NCBI RefSeq assembly: GCF_040702995.1
Contig: NZ_CP159992.1
Span: forward strand, 3,435,501-3,499,500
Source: Paenibacillus sp. AN1007
Lineage (GTDB): Bacteria; Bacillota; Bacilli; Paenibacillales; Paenibacillaceae
Length of the DNA: 64,000 nucleotides
Direction of reading: 5' to 3'
How positions within the stretch are numbered: position 1 is the first letter of the stretch; each line of letters opens with the position of its first letter. Position numbers and translations under genes: made by a program. Shown one piece after another: positions 8,071 to 16,959 of the stretch. The notes below the pieces were generated by a model, which saw only the letters and a list, made by a program, of their open reading frames with translations, did not search any database and was not told where the DNA came from.

Positions 8071-8775
8071 CTAAAACAATGTTTGCTGTTCTCCAAGCAA
8101 ATTACCGAGAAAACTTCGCCGGTGCATCGGTGTTGCTCCCAGCGCCATGATCTGCTCCCGGTGAAATTGAGTAGCATAGCCTTTATGTACCGACAAACCA
8201 TATTCCGGGTATAACGCGTCCCACTCTTCCCTGCACAGCCGATCTCTCGTTACCTTGGCAACAATCGAAGCCGCAGCAATGGATTGACTGTTCGCATCCC
8301 CTTTAATGATAGACAGCTGCGGGATATTCACATCGACCTTCTCTGCATCCACCAGCATATAGTGAGGTGTTTCTTCAAGCGCCTCTACAGCACGTTTCAT
8401 CGCCAATCTGGCGGCTTGTTTAATATTCAGACGATCAATCGTTTCCGCATCTGCATAACCTACACCTACGGCCAGTGCGTTCTCCATAATGATGTCATAC
8501 AAAGCTTCCCGCTTTTTCTCGGACAGCTTTTTGGAATCATTTACTCCTTCCAAAATAAGTCCTTGGGGCAGAATTACAGCGGCCGCAACAACATCTCCAA
8601 ACAAACACCCACGCCCTACTTCGTCAATCCCTGCAATATATTCAAACCCGCTCCCCCAGTACTCCCGCTCATATGCTAAAAGATCCCGAGGTTCAATCGT
8701 TTCTTTTTTTCTTTTTTTCGGCTTGCCTGCCTGATTTGATAATTCCAACTCTGGAATTGCATCGTTTGCTGTCAT
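8071..8775 (-). CDS. rnhB: Ribonuclease HII
   Basis: Cleaves the RNA strand of RNA/DNA hybrids and single ribonucleotides in DNA. The catalytic block GIDEVGRG is present with its Asp-Glu pair, followed by NDSKKLSEKKRE, MLVDAEKVD and KGDANSQSIAAASIVAKVTRD. The usual PLAGPVV after GRG is replaced by CLFGDVV. A GTG at 8793 would extend the frame, but GGGAGAGG lies inside that extension and is spaced correctly for ATG at 8775, giving 234 residues. It sits between ylqG and rbgA as in Bacillus, with 30 bases to ylqG. Confidence 0.93.
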   Translation of the reverse strand: MTANDAIPELELSNQAGKPKKRKKETIEPRDLLAYEREYWGSGFEYIAGIDEVGRGCLFGDVVAAAVILPQGLILEGVNDSKKLSEKKREALYDIIMENALAVGVGYADAETIDRLNIKQAARLAMKRAVEALEETPHYMLVDAEKVDVNIPQLSIIKGDANSQSIAAASIVAKVTRDRLCREEWDALYPEYGLSVHKGYATQFHREQIMALGATPMHRRSFLGNLLGEQQTLF

Positions 8776-9123
8776 TCTATTCCTCTCCCTCACACGTGTG
8801 TGTTATGCACCTGTGTAATCCCATCTCGTCGTATATACATTAGACGTAAATACTGCATTTTTTGTTCTGCTTAACCATATTCCTATACACCGTTTCATGT
8901 TAAAACGTTGATTAAAAAAAGATCTTATGTCTTCATTTATCGGTCGAAATGCAGCTTAATTGAATACATCCAAACTTATGTTCTGCAAATTTACACCGTC
9001 ATTTATCATATCATGATTTCAATACCCCTTATATACAGAACACATAATTCCACCAAGCGCCCTTTAATTCAATTATTTTCCAAACAAATTACCATTCCTA
9101 TATTCCCTTCCGCCTGCAAAACA
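8776..9123. other. AT-rich gap between rnhB and rbgA
   Basis: Apart from the rnhB ribosome binding site and a CACACGTGTGTG palindrome near 8791-8802, no promoter pair, small gene or known RNA was recognised. Because a strong terminator closes the rbgA unit, rnhB should have its own promoter here. Confidence 0.4.
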
Positions 9124-9158
9124 CAAAAAAGACCGCTCCCGGTCACCCGGTAACGGCC
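9124..9158 (-). terminator. Strong terminator after rbgA
   Basis: On the minus strand GGCCGTTACCGG pairs with CCGGGAGCGGTC around a GTGA tetraloop, followed by TTTTTT. Confidence 0.85.
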
Positions 9159-9190
9159 GCTTCTTTCGGCTCTTGCCATACTTTTTGGGA

Positions 9191-10054
9191 TTAATACGGA
9201 GCTTCCATTGAGAAACGTCCCATCTTGCCCGCACGTAATTCCCGCAGAAACGCTCGAGATGCCTTCTCCAGATCGATCCGTCCACCGCTGATTACACACC
9301 CGCGGATTCGGCCGACCTGCTCCATAATGGCGATAACGCTGTCTGAATCGTCTGCGTCCCTGGAAAATTCCTGAAGACCATATCTCTCTTCCAGCGCGTC
9401 CCAATAATAACGCATCAGATAACTGATTCCAAAAAATGCAATATCTTCTGCATTCAGAATTTCCTCTTTGATCGCACCCGTTACAGCCAGGCGGTAACCT
9501 ACGTTTTGATCTTCAAATTTCGGCCACAGAATACCTGGAGTGTCCAGCAGTTCCATTTCCTTGCCTACTTTGATCCACTGTTGACCCTTGGTTACACCTG
9601 GACGATCACCCGTCGCTGCGATGCTGCGTCCAGCCAGACGGTTGATCAACGTGGATTTACCTACGTTAGGAATACCGACGATCAATCCTCGGACAGCCCG
9701 GGGATTAATCCCTTTTGCCAGCTGCCGATCAATCTTCTCCTTCAGCAGCAGTCTGGCCTGAGCAGGAATATCTTTTACATTCGTACCTGTCGAAGCATCC
9801 ACAGGAAAAGCGGTGATGCCTTCTTTTTTAAAATATTCGATCCACTCTTGCGTCACTTTGGCATCCGCCAAATCCGATTTATTCAGCAAAATCATACGGG
9901 GTTTATCCATCAAAATCTCGTCGATCATCGGATTACGGCTGGAGACAGGCAGACGGGCATCCAATAGTTCGATGACCACGTCAATGAGCTTCAACTTGTC
10001 CTGAATCTGGCGTCTGGCTCGGGTCATATGACCTGGAAACCATTGTATCGTCAC
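9191..10054 (-). CDS. rbgA: Ribosome biogenesis GTPase RbgA (YlqF)
   Basis: Essential in B. subtilis for late 50S subunit assembly. It is a circularly permuted GTPase: the G4 motif NKSD (about residue 58) precedes G1 GIPNVGKS (about 127-134), G2 near GVTKG and G3 DTPG. The N-terminus MTIQWFPGHMTRARRQI contains the conserved histidine replacing the catalytic glutamine. The C-terminal helical domain ends in LRAGKMGRFSMEAP, typical of the family. The GTG start at 10054 follows GAGGTGA by seven bases. It lies 35 bases after lepB. Confidence 0.96.
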   Translation of the reverse strand: MTIQWFPGHMTRARRQIQDKLKLIDVVIELLDARLPVSSRNPMIDEILMDKPRMILLNKSDLADAKVTQEWIEYFKKEGITAFPVDASTGTNVKDIPAQARLLLKEKIDRQLAKGINPRAVRGLIVGIPNVGKSTLINRLAGRSIAATGDRPGVTKGQQWIKVGKEMELLDTPGILWPKFEDQNVGYRLAVTGAIKEEILNAEDIAFFGISYLMRYYWDALEERYGLQEFSRDADDSDSVIAIMEQVGRIRGCVISGGRIDLEKASRAFLRELRAGKMGRFSMEAPY

Positions 10055-10089
10055 CTTGTCTTCACCTCATTTAATACTTTCTTTGAATC

Positions 10090-10710
10090 TTAGTGGTTGA
10101 TCCACTTAATTTCTCCAATTGGCCAGAAAATAACATCTGCACGGCCAATAATATCTTTCAGCGAGACATAACCGATCATCCGGCTGTCCGTACTGTTCGG
10201 CCGATTATCCCCCATGACAAACACGTGCCCCGGCGGCACCTTACCATCAGGGAATTGTTCATTCGGGAAATCCTTCACGTTATACGTTCCGCCATTGGCC
10301 TCTGCAGCATCTATAGCGCCCTGAATATACGTTTCATTCACCTTTTGTCCGTTCACCGTTACCGTGTCACCTTGAACCTGCACCGTATCTCCGGCTACAG
10401 CAATCACACGTTTAATGAAATCCCGTCCTTCGGAAGGTACATGGAAGACAATCACTTCGCCGCGCTTCGGCTCACGAATATCGTACAGAATTTCATTGAC
10501 AATAACACGTTCTCCTGTCGAGAAATTCGGCTGCATGGACGGCCCGTCCACAACAAATGGTTTAAAGAGCAGCCAGCGAATCAGAATGACCAGCACGAGT
10601 GCAATGACAATGGCTTTCAGCCACTCTACAATTTCATTCTTCGCTTTTTTGGATCGGTTATTTTTTTCTTCGGCAGGTATGCCCTGGTCCTGTTGAACTT
10701 CTTGTTCCAT
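10090..10710 (-). CDS. lepB: Type I signal peptidase
   Basis: A membrane-bound Ser/Lys peptidase that removes signal peptides from exported proteins. The 206-residue sequence has a charged cytoplasmic N-terminus, one membrane segment (about 31-48) and an extracellular catalytic domain. The nucleophile is Ser58 in GPSMQPN and the general base Lys100 in FIKRVIAVAGD; GDNRPNSTDSR is the C-terminal signature. This is the short single-anchor Gram-positive (Sip) type. The ATG at 10710 follows GAGAGG. Its place between rplS and rbgA differs from B. subtilis. Confidence 0.95.
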   Translation of the reverse strand: MEQEVQQDQGIPAEEKNNRSKKAKNEIVEWLKAIVIALVLVILIRWLLFKPFVVDGPSMQPNFSTGERVIVNEILYDIREPKRGEVIVFHVPSEGRDFIKRVIAVAGDTVQVQGDTVTVNGQKVNETYIQGAIDAAEANGGTYNVKDFPNEQFPDGKVPPGHVFVMGDNRPNSTDSRMIGYVSLKDIIGRADVIFWPIGEIKWINH

Positions 10711-10961
10711 TCAAGATCTTCCTCTCTTCACAGTACATGTTTACAGCAGTATACATTCAGCTTTTGCATCTTCCCTGCACAAGGCCGAGAAAGCAAAATA
10801 CCTAACTCAGTTATGTAATTCTTGCAGCCAAGCATTACAGTACATTTAACCACAAATCAAATGCCTTTAATAACTGATGTCACAATCCTCCCGGACTTTA
10901 CGCCGCATATCCGCCATACCATTTTACTCGGAAGTGTACCTCCGGTTCAACTTTTCCCGGA

Positions 10962-10998
10962 CAAAAACGAAAAGGGCTTGTCTCCAAGCCCTTCCCGG
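10962..10998 (-). terminator. Terminator after rplS
   Basis: AAGGGCTTG pairs with CAAGCCCTT around a short loop, followed on the minus strand by TTCGTTTTTG; it begins 12 bases after the rplS stop. Confidence 0.8.
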
Positions 10999-11009
10999 TA
11001 TCCGTTATA

Positions 11010-11351
11010 TTAACGAATTTCTTTAATTCTCGCTGCTTTACCGCGTAGTTCACGAAGATAATAAAGCTTCGCACGACGCACTTTACCACGGCGAGCCACT
11101 TCGATTCTATCGATTTTAGGGGAATGAAGCGGGAAAGCTCTTTCCACACCTACACCGTAAGAAATTTTACGAACTGTAAAAGTCTCACTAATTCCACCAC
11201 CACGGCGTTTAATCACAACACCTTCGAACAATTGGATACGCTCACGAGTTCCCTCGATTACCTTAACGTGCACTTTCAAAGTGTCACCAGGACGAAAACT
11301 CGGAATATCTTTGCGAAGTTGTTCTTGTGTAATCGCTTGAACGATATTCAT
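11010..11351 (-). CDS. rplS: 50S ribosomal protein L19
   Basis: A 113-residue ribosomal protein at the 30S-50S interface. The sequence [62 protein letters not shown] is canonical, as is the end [19 protein letters not shown]. The start ATG at 11351 has GGAGGGAG upstream. It is monocistronic, with a strong terminator and its own structured leader, and is separated from trmD by an oppositely oriented gene. Confidence 0.98.
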   Translation of the reverse strand: MNIVQAITQEQLRKDIPSFRPGDTLKVHVKVIEGTRERIQLFEGVVIKRRGGGISETFTVRKISYGVGVERAFPLHSPKIDRIEVARRGKVRRAKLYYLRELRGKAARIKEIR

Positions 11352-11482
11352 CTATGACTCCCTCCTTCCGTACAGGCGTTCATACTTCTTCCAGAGATCA
11401 CCTTGTCTCTTTCATTATCCATAGAGGACCGCCGTATTCCACACAACAGACTTATTGTATCATGCGGTATATCAAAACACAA
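11352..11482 (-). promoter_or_regulatory. rplS promoter and structured leader (possible L19 leader)
   Basis: A TACAAT -10 (11454-11459) with a weak TTGTGT -35 (11477-11482, 17-base spacer) drives a leader of about 95 bases. The leader contains the hairpin AGAGACAAGGTGATCTCT (11393-11410) just before the ribosome binding site. L19 autoregulatory leaders are known in Firmicutes at this place; identity was not confirmed by alignment. Confidence 0.45.
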
Positions 11483-11699
11483 GCATAATAAACAAATTCC
11501 GAACTTCAGCATAATTAAAATGTAAAATATTTCTTTTTAGTCCAATTTAAAAAATCAACCTCTTCTGTGGATAAAATACTGTAACTTTCCATAACCGAAG
11601 ATCGTCTATCATGTAGTTATATGCCCATTTTCTTAGGCAGTTCATATTAAGAACATCAATTAAGAATTAAGTGAATGTTAAAGGAGAACCAGGAGAAAC

Positions 11700-12653
11700 A
11701 TGAAGTATTCAAAAAAAATCATACTAGCTGCACTTGCACTGCTCACATGCACCATTACATTATACGCTTACGCTGTAAATCACCCCACCAATGCTTTATC
11801 CCACAAGGCTTGTACGTCCTGGAATATCGTACAGCGAAAAATGTTTACATTATCGCATCCTGACTTCTCCATGTATTCCAAGGTGGATCGCTCAAAGATT
11901 GTAATTAAAGAAGGCACAGCCGCCGAAGTTCCTGTTCTTATGTATCATTATGTTACGCCTAAGCAGGACAATCGCGAGCCTAACAATAAATCTATTATTG
12001 ACTTAGAAGTTTTTGAGCAGAACATGAAATATCTATACGAAAACGGGTACCAGACTGTTACTCTCGCCCAGCTTGAACAATATGTTAACGGCGAAATTTC
12101 GCTGCCTGAGAAATCTATTGTAATTACCTTTGATGATGGATACCAGAACAATTATACCCTGGCTTATCCTGTACTTAAGAAATATCATTTCCATGCTTCC
12201 CTTTTTGTAATCGGAAGTCGCATTCAGCCTGCTCCAGTCGTCTTTGATCCCGCCAAAAAAAGCGATATCTCCAAGCCCGAGATGCAGGCCGGAAGCGACG
12301 TATTTGAATATAACAGCCACACCTTCAACCTGCATCACAAAGGTTATACGGTATGCGGAGACGATCTGCCCGTTACGCTGGATACCAATCTGCTGGATCA
12401 CGATATTGAACAGATCAAACAGATCGGTATTGATACACCATATATCGCCTATCCTTATGGTTATTTCAGCGTTCAGATGATCTATAAACTGCAGCAGCAT
12501 GGGTATCGAATGGGTTTCACGGTTATGCCCGGATTTGTTCGTCCAGGTGATTCACCCATGGTTCTGCCCCGCTTGACTGTTACGAATGATACCGACCTGC
12601 CAACGCTGCTGCGAACGGGAACCAACACACACAGCAGCAGTGAAGGTTTGTAG
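11700..12653 (+). CDS. Secreted polysaccharide deacetylase (NodB/PgaB-like)
   Basis: Carbohydrate esterase family 4 enzyme that probably removes acetyl groups from a cell-surface or extracellular polysaccharide. A signal peptide or N-terminal anchor is seen in residues 5-25 (KKIILAALALLTCTITLYAYA). PVLMYHYV at 78-85 opens the catalytic domain. Asp145-Asp146 in ITFDDGYQNN supply the base and a metal ligand, and SHTFNLHH (His207, His212) the zinc histidines. YIAYPYGYFS forms the later motif. The SHT-x-x-LH form resembles PgaB/IcaB-type poly-N-acetylglucosamine deacetylases rather than peptidoglycan deacetylases; the substrate remains uncertain. The ATG at 11700 follows GGAGAACCAGGAGAAAC. It is transcribed against its neighbours and has its own terminator. 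Confidence 0.88.
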   Translation: MKYSKKIILAALALLTCTITLYAYAVNHPTNALSHKACTSWNIVQRKMFTLSHPDFSMYSKVDRSKIVIKEGTAAEVPVLMYHYVTPKQDNREPNNKSIIDLEVFEQNMKYLYENGYQTVTLAQLEQYVNGEISLPEKSIVITFDDGYQNNYTLAYPVLKKYHFHASLFVIGSRIQPAPVVFDPAKKSDISKPEMQAGSDVFEYNSHTFNLHHKGYTVCGDDLPVTLDTNLLDHDIEQIKQIGIDTPYIAYPYGYFSVQMIYKLQQHGYRMGFTVMPGFVRPGDSPMVLPRLTVTNDTDLPTLLRTGTNTHSSSEGL

Positions 12654-12695
12654 AAGAACTGTTTCTAATAAAGGATAAGACCTCTGATCATTCAG

Positions 12696-12738
12696 AAAGC
12701 CGATGGGTACAGCCTGAGCTGTCCTCTCGGCTTTTTTA
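12696..12738 (+). terminator. Terminator of the deacetylase gene
   Basis: AAAGCCGA pairs with TCGGCTTT, with an inner GGTACAGC / GCTGTCC helix, then TTTTTT. Confidence 0.85.
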
Positions 12739-12767
12739 CATTTAGGTGATAACCTCATTTGGTATGA

Positions 12768-12796
12768 CGAAAAAAACCAGCCTCAGGCGGCTGGCT
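12768..12796 (-). terminator. Minus-strand terminator downstream of trmD
   Basis: CCAGCC / GGCTGG hairpin followed on the minus strand by seven T residues. It is about 135 bases beyond the trmD stop and faces the deacetylase terminator, as expected for convergent units. Confidence 0.7.
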
Positions 12797-12931
12797 TAAT
12801 GATGAATCATATCACGGCAGTTCATTATTTATTAAAAAAAAGCGCTGCTGCGGTTGAATGAAACTTACTGCAGCTCTATTTGCTATTTACTGCGGTCTGG
12901 ATCAATGCTGTATATCGCAGAGAGAACATCC

Positions 12932-13693
12932 CTATTTCTTTTCCTGCTCAGCACGGTACTGCTCCAGCCACTTGCGTTCTTTCTCTGTCAGGTCAGCCGT
13001 CTCCAGCAGTTCCGGCCTGCGCTCTAGTGTACGAATCAATGACTGTTCTCTGCGCCAAGCTTCAATATTCAAATGATGCCCGGATAAAAGCATATCCGGT
13101 ACCTTCATGCCTCTAAATTCAGGCGGACGGGTATAATGGGGATATTCAAGCAGGCCTGTACTGAATGAATCCGTCACTGCACTTGTCTCATTGCCAAGCA
13201 CGCCAGGAATCAGCCGCACAATACTATCGATAGCCACCATGGCAGGCAGTTCGCCGCCGGTCAGAACATAGTCCCCAATGGACAGTTCATCCGTTACCAG
13301 AAACTCACGGATTCGTTCATCATACCCCTCATAATGACCACAGATAAAGATCAGATGGTCTTCTTGAACCAGCTCTTCAGCTTTCTTCTGTGTAAAGGTC
13401 TCGCCTTGCGGGCACATCAGAATAATCCGTGGAGCTTTCATCGCTGCTGCAGCTTCACCACGCTGCTCCAATACATCTTCTACCGCAGCAAAGATGGGAT
13501 CAGGCTTGAGAACCATGCCCCCACCGCCACCATATGGAGCATCATCGACAGTGTTATGTTTATTGGTCGCGTAATTACGGAAATTGACTGCCCTGAGCGA
13601 CACAATCCCTTTGGCCTGTGCTTTGCCTAGAATGCTCGTTCCAAACACACCGTCGAACATTTCCGGAAATAATGTTAATACATCAACCTTCAT
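12932..13693 (-). CDS. trmD: tRNA (guanine37-N1)-methyltransferase
   Basis: Uses S-adenosylmethionine to make m1G37 in tRNAs reading CNN-type codons, which prevents frameshifting. The 253-residue protein begins [21 protein letters not shown] and carries the knotted SPOUT motifs [25 protein letters not shown] and [15 protein letters not shown]. The C-terminal [14 protein letters not shown] is also family-specific. It starts one base after the rimM stop (GTAACATG), with GGAAGG upstream, so rimM-trmD is one transcript. The usual downstream partner rplS lies beyond a plus-strand gene. Confidence 0.97.
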   Translation of the reverse strand: MKVDVLTLFPEMFDGVFGTSILGKAQAKGIVSLRAVNFRNYATNKHNTVDDAPYGGGGGMVLKPDPIFAAVEDVLEQRGEAAAAMKAPRIILMCPQGETFTQKKAEELVQEDHLIFICGHYEGYDERIREFLVTDELSIGDYVLTGGELPAMVAIDSIVRLIPGVLGNETSAVTDSFSTGLLEYPHYTRPPEFRGMKVPDMLLSGHHLNIEAWRREQSLIRTLERRPELLETADLTEKERKWLEQYRAEQEKK

Positions 13694-13694
13694 G

Positions 13695-14207
13695 TTACAG
13701 CAGTCCTTCCATCAGGTGAATCTTGACCTGCTTCTGCTGCACATCAACATCCAGGACGACATCATCAATGACAGGGATCAGCACTTCTTTTCCTGCTGAT
13801 GTTTTGACTACCCACACGTCATTAGCTCCTGGTGTCAAGATTTCCGAGATCGTTCCCAGTTGTTCTCCGTCTTCTGTGATGACTGTACATCCTACGATCT
13901 GGTGGAAGTAATACTCGCCTTCCTCTAGTTCAGCCAGGTTTTCCTTCGATACTTTAGCCATACCGCCCTTAAACTTTTCCACTTCATTAATGTTACCGTA
14001 TTCTTTCAGACGAACAATATACATATTTTTATGCAAACGCGCAGATTCCACCGTAACAAGAACGGGATGGTTATCCGGTGTAAACAAAAACAGCTCGGCA
14101 TCCTTAGCAAAACGCACTTCCGGGAAATCCGTCAAAGGCATGATCTTCAACTCGCCACGAATACCGTGAGTATTCACAACTTTACCTACATTCATAAACT
14201 CTGCCAT
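13695..14207 (-). CDS. rimM: Ribosome maturation factor RimM
   Basis: Binds ribosomal protein S19 and aids 30S head maturation. The 170-residue sequence has the N-terminal beta-barrel ([27 protein letters not shown]) and the C-terminal PRC barrel ([39 protein letters not shown]). The ATG at 14207 follows TAGGAGGATTGT. In B. subtilis it follows khpA-ylqD in the same operon; here ylqD is missing, a terminator follows khpA, and a dispersed repeat sits upstream, so rimM-trmD probably has its own promoter. Confidence 0.96.
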   Translation of the reverse strand: MAEFMNVGKVVNTHGIRGELKIMPLTDFPEVRFAKDAELFLFTPDNHPVLVTVESARLHKNMYIVRLKEYGNINEVEKFKGGMAKVSKENLAELEEGEYYFHQIVGCTVITEDGEQLGTISEILTPGANDVWVVKTSAGKEVLIPVIDDVVLDVDVQQKQVKIHLMEGLL

Positions 14208-14275
14208 ACAATCCTCCTACGAAATTCAATCAAAATGATAACCGATTACACGCACACTCCGCAGTCAGAAACATC

Positions 14276-14394
14276 TTCCGATCGCTGTTATCCCCGGATT
14301 TCTTGAATATATTATCAAAAGGTTGATATCCGGTGCTAAAGGCGAGCACTTCGTTTCTTCAGATTTTTTCTGTCCGCTCCGTTAAAGTGTAATC
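14276..14394 (-). repeat. Dispersed structured intergenic repeat, copy A
   Basis: Shares three blocks with the element at 26155-26312: ATCGCTGTTATYCCCGGATTT, ATCCGGTGMTAAAGGSGA and TTTTTTCTGTCCKCTCCGTT followed by AAAKTGTAA (plus-strand notation). The first two blocks pair with each other (CCGGAT/ATCCGG, TTAT/ATAA-like, TCGC/GCGA) to make an imperfect hairpin. Its inner edge lies about 69 bases before the rimM start, in the same relative orientation as copy B before fabG. The strand is given relative to the downstream genes. Confidence 0.75.
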
Positions 14395-14454
14395 TCAAAA
14401 ATAATTTTAATCCTAAATTGCCATTAAACAATTAAATGATAAGTTCAGCATGCA

Positions 14455-14495
14455 CGAAAAGGGGCTAGGACATGCATCCTAACCCCCTTTCGTAT
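14455..14495 (-). terminator. Terminator after khpA
   Basis: AGGGGGTTAGGA pairs with TCCTAGCCCCTTTT around a six-base loop; it begins five bases after the khpA stop and ends the ylxM-ffh-rpsP-khpA unit. Confidence 0.85.
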
Positions 14496-14499
14496 ATCT

Positions 14500-14730
14500 T
14501 CAAGATATGATATCAACGGTAACCCGTTTATCCATCTTAACTGCTGCTGATGTGACGACCGTACGAAGAGATTTTGCGATTCGTCCCTGTTTTCCGATCA
14601 CCTTTCCGACATCGTCGGGATGCACCGTTAACTCATAAACGACAAGCCGGTCTTTCTCAACCGTCCGAACCGCCACATCTTCCGGATGATCGACCAAAGC
14701 CTTAGCAATTATGCTTACTAATTCTTCCAT
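14500..14730 (-). CDS. khpA: KH-domain RNA-binding protein KhpA (YlqC)
   Basis: A 76-residue single KH domain. In Firmicutes KhpA pairs with KhpB (Jag/EloR) and affects cell elongation and small-RNA biology. The RNA-binding GxxG loop is GKQG (46-49) within VGKVIGKQGRIAKSLRTVV. The length equals that of family members. The ATG at 14730 follows GGAGGG. It lies 23 bases after rpsP, as in Bacillus, and is the last gene before a terminator. Confidence 0.94.
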   Translation of the reverse strand: MEELVSIIAKALVDHPEDVAVRTVEKDRLVVYELTVHPDDVGKVIGKQGRIAKSLRTVVTSAAVKMDKRVTVDIIS

Positions 14731-14753
14731 AGATGACCCTCCGAATCAGCACC

Positions 14754-15026
14754 TTATTTAGATAATTTAGACTCGTGGAATTTCTTCATCACGCCCGCTT
14801 TGCTCAGCAAGTTGCGGACAGTGTCGGATGCTTGCGCACCGTTTTGAAGCCATTGCAATGCTTTATCTTCATCGATCTTAACAACAGCCGGTTGTTCAAC
14901 CGGGTTGTAGTAACCGATCTCCTCGATAAAACGACCGTCACGTGGGGAACGGGAATCCGATACCACTACGCGGTAGAAAGGAGCTTTGTGAGCACCCATA
15001 CGTTTCAGACGAATACGAACTGCCAT
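14754..15026 (-). CDS. rpsP: 30S ribosomal protein S16
   Basis: A 90-residue ribosomal protein starting [42 protein letters not shown], which is canonical. An in-frame upstream extension to 15080 is rejected because GAAGGAGGTGA lies inside it with the right spacing for ATG at 15026. The gene follows ffh by 54 bases and precedes khpA by 23, the conserved order of the SRP operon in Bacillales. Confidence 0.98.
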   Translation of the reverse strand: MAVRIRLKRMGAHKAPFYRVVVSDSRSPRDGRFIEEIGYYNPVEQPAVVKIDEDKALQWLQNGAQASDTVRNLLSKAGVMKKFHESKLSK

Positions 15027-15080
15027 TTGAAAATTCACCTCCTTCAATGAAATCTGATTCTGATACAGCTTCATATCCAA

Positions 15081-16457
15081 TCAACGGAAAGGAAACTTCA
15101 TTCCTTTGCCGAGACCTTTCAGCTGCTTCATCGCTTTGTTCTTGCCGCCTTTAGGACCCATCATATCCGAGAACTGCTTCATCATACGGCGCATTTCGTC
15201 AAACTGCTTGATCAGACGATTCACCTCTGCGAGAGACGTTCCGCTTCCGGTCGCAATACGTTTCCGGCGGCTGTGATTAATCATATCCGGGTTACGTTTC
15301 TCTTCGGTTGTCATTGAATAGACAATCGCTTCGATCCGGCCCATCTGTTTGTCATCTACTTTCAGGTCTTTCGCTTGTTTCATCTTGCCCATACCCGGAA
15401 TCATATCCATGATCTGGTCAATCGGTCCAAGCTTCTTCACCTGATCCATCTGCTCCAGGAAATCTTCAAACGTGAATTCTGCATTGCGCATCTTCCGTTC
15501 CATTTCCTTCGCCTTCTCGGTATCGATATTCGATTGTGCCTTCTCAATCAAAGACAGCATATCACCCATGCCGAGAATCCGTGAAGCCATACGTTCCGGA
15601 TGGAACGGCTCAAGAGCATCCAGCTTCTCTCCAAGAGAAGCAAACTTGATCGGACAGCCTGTGACTGCTTTAACAGACAGTGCTGCACCACCACGTGTAT
15701 CGCCGTCGAGTTTGGTCAATACAACTCCGGTAAGGTCAAGCTGCTGATTAAAGTGTTCCGCCACGTTAACCGCATCTTGTCCTGTCATACTGTCGACAAC
15801 GAGCAGTACTTCATCGGGATTCACTGCGCTGTGTATCTGGCGAAGCTCTTCCATCAATTCTTCGTCGACATGCAGACGTCCAGCAGTATCAACGATCACA
15901 TAATCATTTCCGTTGTCTTTCGCATGCTGCAGACCTTGGCGAGCAATCTCCACCGGGCTTGTCTGATCACCAAGTGTAAATACAGGCGCTTTAATCTGCT
16001 CACCCAGTACCTGCAGCTGCTTGATCGCAGCTGGACGATAAATGTCACCGGCAATCAGCAAAGGTCTGCTGTTTTGCTTTTGCAGCATTTTCGCCAGTTT
16101 ACCGGAAGTCGTCGTTTTACCTGCGCCCTGCAGACCAACCATCATAATCACCGTAGGTGGTTTGTTAGCCTTGGCCAGTTTGGCCTGACTTCCGCCCATC
16201 AGATCCGTTAACTCTTTGTTAACAATGTCGATGATGACCATTCCGGGTGTAAAGCTGTCCATTACTTCTTTGCCGACTGCCTTCTCTTTCACTTTGGCGA
16301 TGAATTCCTTGACCACTTTGAAGTTTACATCCGCTTCAAGCAATGCCAGACGTACTTCGCGCATCGCTTCGGCTACGTCTTCATCAGACACCTTGCCTTT
16401 GCCGCGCAGCTTGCTGAACACATTCTGCAATCGGGTCGTTAATCCTTCAAATGCCAT
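15081..16457 (-). CDS. ffh: Signal recognition particle GTPase Ffh
   Basis: Binds signal sequences of nascent membrane and secreted proteins and docks with FtsY. The 458 residues comprise the N domain (1-90), the G domain with P-loop GLQGAGKTT (108-116), DTAGR and TKLDGDTRGG motifs, and a methionine-rich M domain (from about 325) with the RNA-binding GSGTSLAEVNRLIKQF helix-turn-helix. The ATG at 16457 follows AAAGGAGGTGGGATC. It is preceded by ylxM and followed by rpsP. Confidence 0.98.
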   Translation of the reverse strand: MAFEGLTTRLQNVFSKLRGKGKVSDEDVAEAMREVRLALLEADVNFKVVKEFIAKVKEKAVGKEVMDSFTPGMVIIDIVNKELTDLMGGSQAKLAKANKPPTVIMMVGLQGAGKTTTSGKLAKMLQKQNSRPLLIAGDIYRPAAIKQLQVLGEQIKAPVFTLGDQTSPVEIARQGLQHAKDNGNDYVIVDTAGRLHVDEELMEELRQIHSAVNPDEVLLVVDSMTGQDAVNVAEHFNQQLDLTGVVLTKLDGDTRGGAALSVKAVTGCPIKFASLGEKLDALEPFHPERMASRILGMGDMLSLIEKAQSNIDTEKAKEMERKMRNAEFTFEDFLEQMDQVKKLGPIDQIMDMIPGMGKMKQAKDLKVDDKQMGRIEAIVYSMTTEEKRNPDMINHSRRKRIATGSGTSLAEVNRLIKQFDEMRRMMKQFSDMMGPKGGKNKAMKQLKGLGKGMKFPFR

Positions 16458-16524
16458 GATCCCACCTCCTTTTAAACTTGATTACGCCTTTCAGACCGAT
16501 TCGTCCCACTTCACTGAACAATAA

Positions 16525-16875
16525 TTATTCAGCGAGCTGTGCAACGAGATCGTGTATTGGTTTGTTGTTATCCACAGTAACGCCAGCGCGTTCCAGTGCT
16601 TGTTGTAGATGTTCAAGACAGCGGCTGCGTCTCTCATACTTCTCCAGCAAGCCGAGCTTGCTTTCGTAGTTTTCAAGCACTTGCTCAGCACGCTTGATAT
16701 GTTCGTATACCGCCTGGCGGCTGATCTCAAACTCGGCTGCAATTTCACCAAGTGAGAAATCATCATGAAAGTAATATTTCAGAAATGTCTGCTGTTTCTC
16801 TGTCAGCAGTGATTCATAAAAGGCAAACAGCAAGTTAATCCGGTTTGTCTTCTCAAGCCGGTTTTCTTGACTCAT
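16525..16875 (-). CDS. ylxM: YlxM-type helix-turn-helix protein (UPF0122)
   Basis: A 116-residue protein with a sigma-factor region 4-like helix-turn-helix: FSLGEIAAEFEISRQAVYEHIKRAEQVLENYESKL (about 40-75). In streptococci the YlxM protein interacts with SRP components, consistent with its strict linkage to ffh. The start ATG at 16875 follows AGGGAGTG. It is first in the operon, under a strong SigA promoter. Confidence 0.93.
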   Translation of the reverse strand: MSQENRLEKTNRINLLFAFYESLLTEKQQTFLKYYFHDDFSLGEIAAEFEISRQAVYEHIKRAEQVLENYESKLGLLEKYERRSRCLEHLQQALERAGVTVDNNKPIHDLVAQLAE

Positions 16876-16930
16876 ATCGGGGCACTCCCTTCGTCAAGGA
16901 AAAACACTTTACACTCTTGCAACGTTCCTA

Positions 16931-16959
16931 ATAATACCTAAAACAAATCAGGTTGTCAA
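16931..16959 (-). promoter_or_regulatory. SigA promoter of the ylxM-ffh-rpsP-khpA operon
   Basis: Minus strand: TTGACA (16954-16959), 17-base spacer, TATTAT (16931-16936). The start would be near 16924, about 50 bases before ylxM. Confidence 0.8.

Noticed and set aside
15027..15080. N-terminal extension of ribosomal protein S16
   Set aside because: The strong ribosome binding site GAAGGAGGTGA lies inside it and family proteins begin at MAVRIRL.
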